Positions 16,674 to 25,811 of a stretch of 64,000 nucleotides of DNA are shown piece by piece. Positions within the stretch are counted from its first letter, which is position 1. Every line of letters starts with the position of its first letter. Under the pieces are notes generated by a model. It saw only the letters and a program-made list of their open reading frames with translations. It searched no databases and had not been told where the DNA came from. Position numbers and translations under genes: made by a program. The stretch comes from Janibacter sp. HTCC2649 (GTDB lineage: Bacteria; Actinomycetota; Actinomycetes; Actinomycetales; Dermatophilaceae), in NCBI RefSeq assembly GCF_000152705.1, contig NZ_CH672413.1, positions 1,153,978-1,217,977 on the forward strand, read 5' to 3'.

Positions 16674-19600
16674 TCAGCCGAGTTTCGTGACGAGGATCCG
16701 GACCGCTTCGCCGTCACCCACCGTGGCGTCGGTGGCGCCGTTGCCCGCCGGGATCGCGTCGAGCTGGGGGGCAGAACCGAACTGGGTCGCGAGGGTCTCG
16801 TCGACGATGAGCGCCTGGTGCGCCACCGTCGCCTCCCACACGACCTGCGAACCGGTCACGGTCAGGGAGATGCGGTCACTCACGTCAAGACCGGCCTCGC
16901 GGCGGGCCTGCTGGACTGCACGGATGACGTCGCGCGCCAGACCCTCGGCCGCCAGCTCGGGCGTGACCTCGGTGTCGAGCACGACGAAGCCACCACCGGG
17001 CAGGACCGCGGTCGCCCGCTGGGCCTCTCCACCGCCTTCGACGACGGTCTCGAGCGAGTACTCACCCTCGACGAGCTCCAGCCCACCACTGGTGACGGTG
17101 CCGTCCTCGGCCACCGACCAGTCACCGGACTTGGAGCCCTTGATCGCGGTCTGGACCTCGCGGCCCAGACGCGGCCCAGCGGCGCGGGCGTTGACCGTGA
17201 GCTTCTGGGTCACGCCGAAGTCGCTGTCGCCAGCGGCGTCGAGGTCGAGCAGGGACACCTGACGGACATTGACCTCGTCGGCGATGATCGCGGCGAAGTC
17301 CTGAAGGTCCGCGGCACCCGGCACGACGACCGTGAGGTCGCGCAACGGCAGGCGGACGCGCAGCTTCTCGGACTTGCGCAGCGACGAGGCCACCGAGCAG
17401 ATGATGCGCGCCTGGTCCATCCGGGCGACGAGCTCGTCGTCTGCCGGCAGCTCGTCAACCGTCGGCCAGTTGGTGAGGTGGACCGACCGCTCCCCTGTGA
17501 GGCCACGCCAGATCTCTTCCGAGACCAACGGCAGGAGCGGCGCAGTGACTCTCGTCAGCACCTCGAGCGTCGTGTAGAGCGTGTCGAACGCAGCGCGAGT
17601 GTCCGCATCCGACCCGTCCGCGGCATCTCCAGAAGCGGTGTCCCAGAAGCGTTCTCGCGACCGGCGGATGTACCAGTTGGTGAGCACGTCGACGAAGGAA
17701 CGCACCGAGTCACATGCCCCGGCAACGTCGAGGCCCTCGAGCTGTGCCGTCGTCGTCTCGACGAGTTGGCGCAGCTTCGCCAGGAGGTAACGGTCCAGAG
17801 GTGCGGTCGAAGCGGTCGACGACTGTGCGGCATACCCGGCTTCGTCCGAACCGTTGCCGGCGCCGTAGGCGTTGGCGTACAGCGAGAAGAAGTACCACGT
17901 GCTCCACAGCGGGATCTGGACCTGGCGCACTCCCTCGCGGATCGCCTCCTCGGTGACGATGAGGTTGCCACCGCGCAGGATCGGCGAAGCCATGAGGAAC
18001 CAGCGCATGGCGTCGGCGCCGTCGCGGTCGAAGACCTCGCGGACGTCGGGGTAGTTCTTGAGCGACTTCGACATCTTCTGGCCGTCCGAGCCCAGGACGA
18101 TGCCGTGCGAGATCACCGAGCTGAAGGCGGGACGGTCGAAGAGAGCCGTCGACAGGATGTGCAGCATGTAGAACCAGCCGCGGGTCTGCCCGATGTACTC
18201 GACGATGAAGTCGGCCGGGAAGTGGTGCTCGAACCATTCGGCGTTCTCGAACGGGTAGTGCACCTGGGCATAGCTCATCGACCCGGAGTCGAACCACACG
18301 TCGAGCACGTCCTCGACCCGGCGCATGGTCGAGCGACCAGTGGGGTCGTCGGGGTTGGGACGGGTGAGCGAGTCGACGAACGGGCGGTGCAGGTCGGGTT
18401 CCCCCGCCGCGTTGAGTGGGAGGCGACCGAAGTCACGCTCGATCTCCTCGAAGGAGCCATAGACGTCGGTGCGCGGGTAGGCAGGGTCGTCGGACTGCCA
18501 CACGGGAACAGGGCTGCCCCAGAAGCGGTTTCGCGTGATCGACCAGTCGCGGGCGTTCTCGAGCCAGCGGCCGAACTGACCGTCCTTGACGTGCTCGGGC
18601 ACCCACTCGATCTGCTGGTTGAGCTCGACCATGCGGTCCTTGAACTTCGTCACCTCGACGAACCAGGACGACACACCCTTGTAGATGAGCGGCTGACGGC
18701 AGCGCCAGCAGTGGGGGTAGGAGTGGTCGTAGGTCTCGCGACGCAGCAGCACCGTGCCGGCCGTCACCGAGCCGTGCTCACCCTCACCCTTCGTGGCCGC
18801 CTTGAGGTGGTCGATGATCGGCGCGTTGGCGTCGAAGACGAGCAGGCCTTCGTACTCGCTCACGGGGAACGTGAAGGCACCATCAGCACCGACGGGCATG
18901 ACCGGTTCGATGTTCTCGCGGTCCGTGACGATCTTGTCGTCCTCACCGAAGGCGCCCGCGCTGTGCACGAGCCCGGTGCCGTCGGTGGTCGTGACGAAGT
19001 CGGCCTCGACGACGCGGAAGGCGTTCTCGTGGCCCTCGTAGTAGGAGAACGGCGGGGTGTAGCTGCGACCCAGGAGGTCGGCACCCTTGACCCGCTCGAC
19101 GATTGCGTCGTCGAGCGATCCGGCGTCGAGACCAAGATCCTTGGCGTATGCCGCGAGGCGGCCCTCCGCGAGAACGTAGCGTTCCGTCGTGCCCGTGAAA
19201 TCAGACTCGACGACGACGTAGTCGATGTCAGGCCCGACCATGATCGCGAGGTTGCTCGGCAGGGTCCACGGCGTCGTTGTCCAGATGAGCGCCAGTTCGC
19301 CTGTCTCGAGGCGCAGTCCGACGGTGACAGCCGGGTCCTGGCGCTGCTGGTAGACCTCGTCGTCCATGCGGAGCTCGTGGTTGGACAGCGGCGTCTGGTC
19401 GTTCCAGCAGTAGGGCAGGACGCGGAAGCCCTCATAGACGAGGCCCTTGTCATGGAGCGACTTGAACGCCCACATGACCGACTCCATGTAGGGGGCGTTG
19501 AGCGTCTTGTAGTCGTTGTCGAAGTCGACCCAACGCGCCTGACGGGTGACGTACTCCTGCCACTCGTCGGTGTACTTGAGGACCGAGGAACGGCAGGCGT

Positions 19601-20012
19601 CGTTGAACTTCTCGATGCCGAGCTCGAGGATCTCGTCCTTGGTCTTGATGCCGAGCTGGCTCATCGCCTCGAGCTCGGCGGGCAGGCCGTGCGTGTCCCA
19701 GCCGAAGCGGCGCTCCACGCGGCGTCCGCGCATCGTCTGGAAGCGCGGCACGAGGTCCTTGACGTAGCCGGTGAGCAGGTGGCCGTAGTGCGGCAAGCCG
19801 TTGGCGAAAGGAGGTCCGTCGTAGAAGACGAACTCGTTGTCACCGTTCTCGCCGGCGTCGCGCTGGTCGATCGAGGCCTGGAAGGTGTCGTCGGCGTCCC
19901 AGTAGGCCAGGACGGCTTCCTCGATCTGCGGGAAGCGCGGGCTCGAGGACACCTTGGGGGTGCCCGACTGCTCCGGCTGGTCGCCGCTGGTGGAGACCTG
20001 GGGGTAGGCCAT
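16674..20012 (-). CDS. ileS: Isoleucyl-tRNA synthetase
   Basis: Class I aminoacyl-tRNA synthetase charging tRNA-Ile. The 1112 aa product has the HIGH motif as PHYGHLL within [18 protein letters not shown], the CP1 editing domain, the KMSKS motif [13 protein letters not shown], and a long C-terminal domain (the ileS2/eukaryal-like subtype, with no terminal zinc-finger visible). The ATG at 20010-20012 follows the purine-rich SD GAGGACGAG and gives the conserved N-terminus [14 protein letters not shown]-box leader precedes it, so expression responds to tRNA-Ile charging. The IleS2-like length and motifs resemble the type linked to mupirocin tolerance, which is inference. Confidence 0.96.
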   Translation of the reverse strand: MAYPQVSTSGDQPEQSGTPKVSSSPRFPQIEEAVLAYWDADDTFQASIDQRDAGENGDNEFVFYDGPPFANGLPHYGHLLTGYVKDLVPRFQTMRGRRVERRFGWDTHGLPAELEAMSQLGIKTKDEILELGIEKFNDACRSSVLKYTDEWQEYVTRQARWVDFDNDYKTLNAPYMESVMWAFKSLHDKGLVYEGFRVLPYCWNDQTPLSNHELRMDDEVYQQRQDPAVTVGLRLETGELALIWTTTPWTLPSNLAIMVGPDIDYVVVESDFTGTTERYVLAEGRLAAYAKDLGLDAGSLDDAIVERVKGADLLGRSYTPPFSYYEGHENAFRVVEADFVTTTDGTGLVHSAGAFGEDDKIVTDRENIEPVMPVGADGAFTFPVSEYEGLLVFDANAPIIDHLKAATKGEGEHGSVTAGTVLLRRETYDHSYPHCWRCRQPLIYKGVSSWFVEVTKFKDRMVELNQQIEWVPEHVKDGQFGRWLENARDWSITRNRFWGSPVPVWQSDDPAYPRTDVYGSFEEIERDFGRLPLNAAGEPDLHRPFVDSLTRPNPDDPTGRSTMRRVEDVLDVWFDSGSMSYAQVHYPFENAEWFEHHFPADFIVEYIGQTRGWFYMLHILSTALFDRPAFSSVISHGIVLGSDGQKMSKSLKNYPDVREVFDRDGADAMRWFLMASPILRGGNLIVTEEAIREGVRQVQIPLWSTWYFFSLYANAYGAGNGSDEAGYAAQSSTASTAPLDRYLLAKLRQLVETTTAQLEGLDVAGACDSVRSFVDVLTNWYIRRSRERFWDTASGDAADGSDADTRAAFDTLYTTLEVLTRVTAPLLPLVSEEIWRGLTGERSVHLTNWPTVDELPADDELVARMDQARIICSVASSLRKSEKLRVRLPLRDLTVVVPGAADLQDFAAIIADEVNVRQVSLLDLDAAGDSDFGVTQKLTVNARAAGPRLGREVQTAIKGSKSGDWSVAEDGTVTSGGLELVEGEYSLETVVEGGGEAQRATAVLPGGGFVVLDTEVTPELAAEGLARDVIRAVQQARREAGLDVSDRISLTVTGSQVVWEATVAHQALIVDETLATQFGSAPQLDAIPAGNGATDATVGDGEAVRILVTKLG

Positions 20013-20020
20013 CGTCGTCT

Positions 20021-20282
20021 CGTCCTCTACTCGATCGCTGCGCCGCCTGTACTGACGTCGCTCCTGCTGATCGAGGACGACGTCACCGGGATCGATCCCG
20101 GCGGCACCGCGGTACCACCCCGCTTGCCGCATTTCCAGGTCGAACATGCTGTGACACTGGAGATACAACCGCTCTTGTTCCAAGGTCGTGACGCGACCCG
20201 CACGTCCGGTTCTAGTGGGCGACCCGTGAAGGTCACTGTTCTTCCGAAAGGCTCACCGCTGATGACGGCTCGAACGCCTGTG
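20021..20282 (-). promoter_or_regulatory. T-box riboswitch (tRNA-Ile) leader of ileS
   Basis: The minus-strand leader contains the T-box GGGTGGTACCGCGG (20120-20107), whose TGGT bulge would pair with the ACCA end of uncharged tRNA-Ile. An ATC isoleucine codon at 20164-20162, inside GTATCTCC, is a candidate specifier. A stem GGGATCGATCCC (about 20090-20101) follows, then the Shine-Dalgarno GAGGACGAG before the ileS ATG. No U-tract terminator is visible, so, as known for actinobacterial ileS T-boxes, control is probably at translation initiation. Confidence 0.9.
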
Positions 20283-20288
20283 ACCCCA

Positions 20289-20329
20289 GTCTAACGGCAG
20301 TTGGGAGGCGACTTGGAGAGCGCTAGACT
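20289..20329. promoter_or_regulatory. Back-to-back promoters for the ileS and cobalamin leaders
   Basis: On the plus strand TTGGGA (20301-20306), 17 bases, then TAGACT (20324-20329) form a plausible -35/-10 pair that would start the cobalamin leader near 20335. On the minus strand a second TAGACT (20294-20289) would start the T-box leader near 20282. The two -10 elements face away from each other across 29 bases. Confidence 0.5.
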
Positions 20330-20339
20330 CGGCCCGTTG

Positions 20340-20452
20340 CCGATCCTTCGGTGACACCAACCGCGTCCGCGGGGGAAAGCCGGTCCAAGTCCGGCGCTGA
20401 CCCGCAACCGTAGGCCCCCGTGAGGGTGGCGAGCCGGACCTCCTCGTAGGCG
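20340..20452 (+). promoter_or_regulatory. Cobalamin (AdoCbl-class) riboswitch
   Basis: The conserved core is unmistakable: GGGGGAAAGCCGGTCCAAG, TCCGGCGCTGACCCGCAACC then GTA, and the B12-box-like GAGCCGGACCTCC (20431-20443). In this RNA class ligand binding usually switches expression off. It precedes the surface-binding/ECF operon at 20558 and assigns that operon to cobalamin homeostasis. The expression platform probably includes the hairpin at 20492-20521. Confidence 0.93.
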
Positions 20453-20491
20453 CGAGCGGCTCCACATCACCCGTCGAGGTCACGGGACGGA

Positions 20492-20521
20492 GCCCGAACA
20501 GCCTCTTGGCCGGGTTCGGGC
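20492..20521 (+). terminator. Candidate expression-platform hairpin of the cobalamin riboswitch
   Basis: GCCCGAAC (20492-20499) pairs with GTTCGGGC (20514-20521) around a 14-base loop, 18 bases before the Shine-Dalgarno GAGGAAGG (20539-20546). There is no T-run, so it may work by Rho-dependent termination or by occluding translation. The role is inferred from position. Confidence 0.4.
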
Positions 20522-20557
20522 GATCGTCACGAACCGCTGAGGAAGGCTGTACCCCAC

Positions 20558-22069
20558 ATGCTCCGCACCGCTCTTCGCGTGCGCGTCGCCGCGCCCTTCG
20601 CGCTGGCTGCGCTCACCCTGGGTATGCCGTCCGTCGCGGTTGCCGAGACCACGCCGACTCCCAGCGCAACCACCTCGGCAAGCAGCACCCCGACCCCGTC
20701 GGTGAGCGCCACGCAGACCGCCACGGAGTCGGCGACGCCCAGCGCCACTCCCACTGGGGCGGCGACGGCGAGCCCCAGCCCCACCGCAGCGGCATCGCAG
20801 ACACCCCCAGCCCCCAAGCTCGCTCCCCAGGCCGCCCCGGACCCGACCTTCACCGTCGTTCCCCTCGGCAACTACGAGACCCAGCAGGGCCGATACGCCG
20901 CGCACTTCCTGGCCCAGCAGCTCCACGCAAATGGCGACCACTTCAACTTCCCCGTGTCTGAGTTCGGCACCTTCGCGGACACCGGCAACACGATCGACGC
21001 GATCCTTGCTCTCGACGCGACCGATACGGGTGGCACGGCCGCCGCGGCAGCCACTGCCTGGGTCGAGAAGAACGTCGGGGACTACATCGCCTACCCGGAC
21101 AGCCCCGTGAGCAGCGGTGGGACGGGCAAGACGCTCATTCTTGCGGCGGCCCAGGGACGTGACCCGCACGCCTTCGGCGGCTTCGACCTCGTGGCCGAGC
21201 TGCAGAAGCTCGTCACCGCGCAGGGTCGCTTCGGCACGGCAGACAACGACTACGGCGTCACGATCAACCAGATCCTCCCGATGATCGCCCTGCAGAAGGC
21301 CGGGATTGCCGTGCCCGACGCCAGCTTGGCTTTCCTCGGTGCGCAGCAGTGCGCGGACGGTGGCGTGCGCGGTGGGCTCGATGCCACGACCTGCGCCAGC
21401 GACCCTGACGCCACGGCGTTTGCGGCCCAGGCCTTCCTCGCGTTGGGTGAAACCGCCCGGGCCACCAAGGCTCTGGACTACTTGGTGTCGCGGCAGCGTG
21501 CCGACGGCGCCCTGACCAATGCCAGTGGAGAGGGTGCCAACGCCAACACCACTGGTGTTGCGGCTCAGGCCTTCGCCCTCGGTGGGCGTGACATCGCCTA
21601 CCTCAAAGCGGCCGACTTCATCGTGAGCCTGCAGTGGAAGTGCGAGGTCGCGACCCAGTACCGCGGCGGCATCGCCTTCACGAGCGCCAATCGCACCATC
21701 AGCACGAGCAACGTCGAGCAGGCCATCCGCGCGACCCCGCAGGCCGTGCTCGGACTCGTCGCTGGCTCGCTCCCGACCGTCGACAACGACGGCGTGGTCG
21801 CCACGACCACCGCTCAGCCCTGCGCGGCGCCGACCACGACGACCTCAACCCCCACGTCCACGGGCACGTCCACGCCCACGGGCACGGGCACGGGTTCCAG
21901 CACACCCACGACGGGGCCCTCCACGACCTCTGGTCCCTCGACGCCAGCTGGCTCAGGTTTGGCGTACACAGGTGCCTCGCCCTTCATGCCGCTCACCATC
22001 GCAGTGCTCCTCCTCCTCGCCGGCGCTGCGACGATCCTCGTCTCGCGCCGTCGGGGTACTCACCAGTGA
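20558..22069 (+). CDS. Secreted alpha/alpha-barrel protein resembling the intrinsic factor/transcobalamin N-domain, sortase-anchored
   Basis: A 503 aa exported protein under a cobalamin riboswitch. Order: signal peptide (1-30, cleavage near SVAVAE), a Thr/Pro/Ser linker, then an all-helical domain (about 100-420) with prenyltransferase/terpene-cyclase-like repeats (ALGETARATKALDYLVSRQR, QADGALT-type turns). This is the fold of the eukaryotic cobalamin-binding N-domain. A second Thr/Ser-rich stalk, the sortase-type motif LAYTG at 468-472, a transmembrane segment and an RRR tail follow, so the protein is expected on the wall. Its stop overlaps the next gene (GTGA). The cobamide-binding role is inferred from operon and fold resemblance. 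A prenyltransferase enzyme is unlikely. Confidence 0.78.
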   Translation: MLRTALRVRVAAPFALAALTLGMPSVAVAETTPTPSATTSASSTPTPSVSATQTATESATPSATPTGAATASPSPTAAASQTPPAPKLAPQAAPDPTFTVVPLGNYETQQGRYAAHFLAQQLHANGDHFNFPVSEFGTFADTGNTIDAILALDATDTGGTAAAAATAWVEKNVGDYIAYPDSPVSSGGTGKTLILAAAQGRDPHAFGGFDLVAELQKLVTAQGRFGTADNDYGVTINQILPMIALQKAGIAVPDASLAFLGAQQCADGGVRGGLDATTCASDPDATAFAAQAFLALGETARATKALDYLVSRQRADGALTNASGEGANANTTGVAAQAFALGGRDIAYLKAADFIVSLQWKCEVATQYRGGIAFTSANRTISTSNVEQAIRATPQAVLGLVAGSLPTVDNDGVVATTTAQPCAAPTTTTSTPTSTGTSTPTGTGTGSSTPTTGPSTTSGPSTPAGSGLAYTGASPFMPLTIAVLLLLAGAATILVSRRRGTHQ

Positions 22070-22983
22070 TCCTGAGCAACCTCACCCACCGGTTCCTCGC
22101 CCTCGCGGCGAGCGTGACCATCGCGGCGGCTGGCCTCGTCGGAGCGGCTGGTCCGGCGCAGGCCGCGGCGTGCTCCGGCAGCAACGGGGTCACCGTTGTC
22201 GTCCAGTCCTCTGCCGGCACATCGACGAAATGCGCGGGCGGAGACCCGTCGTCGGCCCTGGCCGCCTTGCGCGATTCGGGCCACTCGATCACCTTCGTCC
22301 GCAATCAGCCCGGCTTCATCTGCCAGATCGACGGCTACCCCAACGTCACGTGTGCGACTCCACCCCCGCTGGACGCCTACTGGGCCTTCTTCCACGGACC
22401 CGCAGGTGGGTCGTGGACCTACAGCCAGAGCGGCGCCGGCAGCTACAACCCCAGCCCGGGTTCGTCTGTGGGATTCCGTTTCGGCTCGGGCACCCAACCG
22501 TCAGTCCCGCCTGCCGCTCCGGCGCCCGCACCGAAGCCGACCACGGCCAAGCCGAAGCCGACGACAGCTGCGCCCAGGCCCACGACGGCCGCCCCGAAAC
22601 CCACCACGGCTGCACCTCGTGGCACGACGGCTCCCGCTCCGGCCCCGACCAGTGGGGCGGCGCGCAGTGCCACCACAGCAGCGTCCTCAGCTGCATCGGC
22701 CGCGGCGTCGGCGTCGGCGTCGGCAGCGGCCAGTGCCTCGGCATCAGCGTCGGCGTCGGCCGGCAGCCCCCCTGCCTCCGCGTCACCGACCTCGTCCGCC
22801 TCGGCGGGCGACACGGTGAGCGCGCAGAAGCCTCCGGGCACCGGCTCGGGCAGTTCCGGTCGACTCGTCGGCGGTGGAGTGCTGCTCCTCGCCCTCGCAG
22901 CGGCCGTCGGGGCCGTCGCCCTGCGTCGCCGCCAGGCCGCGGCTGCACCGTCCGCACCGCCCACGGACACGCCCGCGCCGTGA
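22066..22983 (+). CDS. DUF4430 (transcobalamin-like C-terminal) surface protein
   Basis: A 305 aa exported protein: signal peptide (1-30, cleavage after PAQAA), a DUF4430 domain at about 35-140 with the segment YWAFFHGPAGGSWTYSQSGA and the end VGFRFGSG that mirror the beta-domain of transcobalamin/intrinsic factor, then a long Pro/Thr/Ala and Ala/Ser low-complexity stalk (145-265), a C-terminal transmembrane helix (LVGGGVLLLALAAAVGAVAL) and an arginine-rich tail. It has no sortase motif. The GTG start overlaps the stop of the alpha-barrel gene, so the two proteins are co-translated, corresponding to the N- and C-halves of the eukaryotic protein. Confidence 0.8.
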   Translation: MILSNLTHRFLALAASVTIAAAGLVGAAGPAQAAACSGSNGVTVVVQSSAGTSTKCAGGDPSSALAALRDSGHSITFVRNQPGFICQIDGYPNVTCATPPPLDAYWAFFHGPAGGSWTYSQSGAGSYNPSPGSSVGFRFGSGTQPSVPPAAPAPAPKPTTAKPKPTTAAPRPTTAAPKPTTAAPRGTTAPAPAPTSGAARSATTAASSAASAAASASASAAASASASASASAGSPPASASPTSSASAGDTVSAQKPPGTGSGSSGRLVGGGVLLLALAAAVGAVALRRRQAAAAPSAPPTDTPAP

Positions 22984-23004
22984 CGCGCCCCTGATGAGAA
23001 TCCC

Positions 23005-24141
23005 ATGAGCCCACTCCTTCCTCGCGCCGTGCACCCCGCGGCGTGGTGGGGGTGGGCCATCGGGCTCGCGGTGGCCGTGAGCACGGTGACCAACCCCTTC
23101 CTGCTGCTCACCGCTCTGGGCGTCGCCGCCCTCGTCGTCACGTCGCGCCGTGGCAGCTCCCCCTGGGCGAAGTCGTTCCGCCTCTACCTCTGGCTCGGCG
23201 CCTTCATCGTCATGGTGCGCGCACTGCTCCACGTCCTCGTCGGCCTCAAGTACGGCGACACCGTCGTGCTGCCCCTCCCCGAGGTGACCCTCCCGTCATG
23301 GGCTGCGGGCATCAACATCCTCGGCGACGTCCGGCTCGAGGGCCTGCTCGGCGCCATCACCGACGGTCTGCGGCTCGCCGTGATGATCGCCTGCATCGGC
23401 GCGGCCAACGCCCTCGCCAACCCCAAGCGGCTGTTGCGAAGCCTGCCGGGAGCCCTGAGCGAGATCGGATCCGCCGTCGTCGTCACGATCACCGTCGCCC
23501 CGCAGCTCGCCGACAGCGTCCAGCGGGTCATGCGAGCGCGCGCGCTGCGTGGCGACACGGCTCGTGGCATCCGGGCACTCCCCCGCATCGCCCTGCCCGT
23601 CCTCGAGGACACGCTCGACCGCTCGTTGCTCCTGGCATCTGCGATGGACTCCCGCGGCTATGGTCGTCGTCGCGACGTCGCTCCAGCCCAGCGCATCCTC
23701 ACCGCCATCTGCACCCTCGGCGGGCTCCTGGCCAGCGCCGTCGGCATCTACGGAATCCTCGACGCGACGACCCCCGACTGGCTCGGCGCTCCCGTCCTGT
23801 GTGTGGGAATTGCGTTGTCCCTCAGCGGGATCTGGCTCGGTGGCCGCGCCAATGCCCGGTCGACCTATCGCCCGGACCCATGGCGCTGGCCCGAGTGGCT
23901 CACCGTCGTGTCGGGTTTCGCAGCCGCGCTGGCCGTCCACCTCGCGGCCCGCGGCGATGCCGCATCCTTGGGTATGCCGCTCGCCCCCCTCACCGTGCCC
24001 GCCCTTCCCCTGGTGGCTGTGGCGGGCTTCCTCGTGGCGGCCCTGCCTGCCTTCCTCACCCCCGCACCTCCAGCCCCCGCCACCCGCGGCCAGGACCGAC
24101 TTCGTGCCCCGGACGTAGGACTGGAGGGGGTGCCGTCATGA
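23005..24141 (+). CDS. ECF transporter transmembrane subunit EcfT (CbiQ family)
   Basis: A 378 aa membrane subunit that couples the ATPases to the S component of an energy-coupling-factor importer. It has about six to eight hydrophobic segments and the two cytoplasmic coupling Ala-Arg-Gly motifs, A178-RAL-RG183 and S216-R-G218 in MDSRGYGRR. The gene begins 21 bases after the DUF4430 stop and its TGA overlaps the ATPase ATG (ATGA). The last 15 residues are encoded in a half-copy of the CTTCGTGCCCCG repeat (24097-24115), so the natural C-terminus may have been altered. Confidence 0.88.
   Translation: MSPLLPRAVHPAAWWGWAIGLAVAVSTVTNPFLLLTALGVAALVVTSRRGSSPWAKSFRLYLWLGAFIVMVRALLHVLVGLKYGDTVVLPLPEVTLPSWAAGINILGDVRLEGLLGAITDGLRLAVMIACIGAANALANPKRLLRSLPGALSEIGSAVVVTITVAPQLADSVQRVMRARALRGDTARGIRALPRIALPVLEDTLDRSLLLASAMDSRGYGRRRDVAPAQRILTAICTLGGLLASAVGIYGILDATTPDWLGAPVLCVGIALSLSGIWLGGRANARSTYRPDPWRWPEWLTVVSGFAAALAVHLAARGDAASLGMPLAPLTVPALPLVAVAGFLVAALPAFLTPAPPAPATRGQDRLRAPDVGLEGVPS
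24097..24115 (+). repeat. Half-element of the CTTCGTGCCCCG repeat inside the 3' end of ecfT
   Basis: CGACTTCGTGCCCCGGACG matches the left arm of the dispersed hairpin family. It is read in frame as part of the final residues of EcfT (QDRLRAPDVG). Confidence 0.75.
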
Positions 24142-25811
24142 TCGAGCTCGACCGCGTGTCCGTGACCTTCGACGGCGCCGCCACCCCCGCACTGCGCGAC
24201 GTCACGCTCACCATCGAAGAGGGCGAGCTCGTGCTCGTCGTCGGGCGCACGGGCTCGGGCAAGTCCACCCTGCTCGGGACCATCACGGGCCACGTCCCAC
24301 ACTTCACCGGCGGCACCCTCGCCGGGAACGTCCGCGTCCACGGACGGGACACCCGTGACCACCGACCCCGCGACCTGGCCGACCTCGTGGGGGTCGTCGG
24401 CCAGGACCCGCTCGCCGGATTCGTCACGGACACGGTGGAGGAAGAGCTCGCCTACGGCATGGAGCAGCTCGGCCTGTCGGGTTCGACGATGCGCAAGCGC
24501 ATCGAGGAGACCCTCGACGTCATGGGCATCGCCGACCTGCGCGGTGCCGCCCTGCGCGAGCTCTCGGGTGGTCAGCAGCAGCGCGTCGCCATCGGCTCGG
24601 TCCTCACCGCCCACCCCAAGGTCATCGTCCTCGACGAGCCGACGTCAGCCCTGGACCCCACTGGCGCCGAGGACGTCCTGGCCACCATCACCCGCCTCGT
24701 CCACGATCTCGCGGTCACGGTCATCGTCGCCGAGCACCGCATCGAACGCGTCCTCCAGTACGCCGACTCCGTCGTCCACGTCGGTCTCGATGGCGCTGTC
24801 TCACAGGGCGATCCGGCCCAGATGATGCTCACTGCCGACGTTGCACCGCCCGTGGTGGAGCTGGGGCGTTGGGCCCACTGGACGCCCCTGCCGCTGTCCG
24901 TTCGCGACGCCCGTCGACGGGCCAGGCCCTGGCGTTCGCTTCCCGTTGCACCGCACCCCACGGCACCACTCGACGGTCCCGTCCTCGTCGAAGCGAAGCA
25001 CGTCATCATCCAGCACGACGCCGTCGTCGCCGTTGCCGATGTCGACCTCTCGTTGCGCGGCGGTGAGATCACCGCCCTCATGGGTCGCAACGGCGCCGGC
25101 AAGTCGTCGCTCCTCTGGGGCCTCCAGGGATCCGGCGCGCTGCGCTCCGGCACCGTCCGCATCACCACCGACTTCGTGCCCCGTACGGACGAGCGAGCCC
25201 CGGCGAGCGCGTCCGTGCAGGGCACGAGGTCGCAGGCGCAGGCGGACATTCACCGGCTCGACGCAGCGGAGCGCCGTCGACATGTCGGACTCGTCCCCCA
25301 GTCCGCGGCCGACCTCCTCTACCTCGACTCCGTCGGAGCCGAGTGCCACCAGGCCGACCGCGAGAGCGAACGCCCACCGGGCACCTGCCGCAGCCTGCTC
25401 GACGACCTGGCACCCGGCATACCCGATGACCGTCACCCTCGAGACCTGTCCGAAGGACAGCGGCTCGCCGTCGTCCTCGCCGTCCAGCTCACCGCCGACC
25501 CGCCGGTCCTCCTCCTCGATGAACCCACTCGCGGGCTGGACTACTCCGGCAAGGCTGCGCTGCGGCAGGCACTGCACGACCTCACGGCCCGCGGACGGTG
25601 CGTCGTCGTGTCGACGCATGACGTCGAGTTCGTCGCCGAGACCGCCGACCGCGTCGTCGTCATGGCCGCCGGCGAAGTCGTCGCCGACGGACCGACCGCC
25701 GACGTCGTCGTCTCGAGCCCAGCGTTCGCCCCGCAGGTCGCGAAGATCACCGCACCGCAGCCGTGGCTCACCGTCGACGACGTCCGGTATGCCGTCGGGG
25801 AACCCACGTGA
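24138..25811 (+). CDS. Fused double ABC ATPase of the ECF transporter (EcfA-EcfA')
   Basis: A 557 aa protein with two ATP-binding cassettes in one chain. Cassette 1: Walker A GRTGSGKST (36-44), Q-loop Q89, signature LSGGQQ (142-147), Walker B VIVLDEP (162-168). Cassette 2: Walker A GRNGAGKSS (316-324), signature LSEGQ (about 436), Walker B VLLLDEP (about 457). Residues about 344-365 of cassette 2 (TDFVPRTDERAPASASVQGT) are encoded by an in-frame copy of the palindromic repeat, between Walker A and the Q-loop, where tolerated loops occur. Overlaps of 4 bases on both sides place it firmly in the ECF operon. The signature serine-glycine of cassette 2 is changed to SEG. Confidence 0.92.
   Translation: MIELDRVSVTFDGAATPALRDVTLTIEEGELVLVVGRTGSGKSTLLGTITGHVPHFTGGTLAGNVRVHGRDTRDHRPRDLADLVGVVGQDPLAGFVTDTVEEELAYGMEQLGLSGSTMRKRIEETLDVMGIADLRGAALRELSGGQQQRVAIGSVLTAHPKVIVLDEPTSALDPTGAEDVLATITRLVHDLAVTVIVAEHRIERVLQYADSVVHVGLDGAVSQGDPAQMMLTADVAPPVVELGRWAHWTPLPLSVRDARRRARPWRSLPVAPHPTAPLDGPVLVEAKHVIIQHDAVVAVADVDLSLRGGEITALMGRNGAGKSSLLWGLQGSGALRSGTVRITTDFVPRTDERAPASASVQGTRSQAQADIHRLDAAERRRHVGLVPQSAADLLYLDSVGAECHQADRESERPPGTCRSLLDDLAPGIPDDRHPRDLSEGQRLAVVLAVQLTADPPVLLLDEPTRGLDYSGKAALRQALHDLTARGRCVVVSTHDVEFVAETADRVVVMAAGEVVADGPTADVVVSSPAFAPQVAKITAPQPWLTVDDVRYAVGEPT
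25169..25232 (+). repeat. CTTCGTGCCCCG-family hairpin embedded in the ATPase gene
   Basis: Arms 25169-25190 and 25211-25232 pair with three mismatches around a 20-base loop. The length of the insert keeps the reading frame open across the element. Elsewhere in the window this family is intergenic. Confidence 0.85.

Noticed and set aside
15837-20294. Plus-strand open frame of 1485 codons opposite ileS
   Set aside because: It is antisense to ileS, its product is Asp/Val/Arg/Glu-rich without any domain, and codon bias follows ileS. It is a shadow of high GC.
23043-24137. Extension of the ABC ATPase upstream to 23043
   Set aside because: The open frame upstream is antisense-like in composition and overlaps ecfT; the domain begins at the ATG at 24138.
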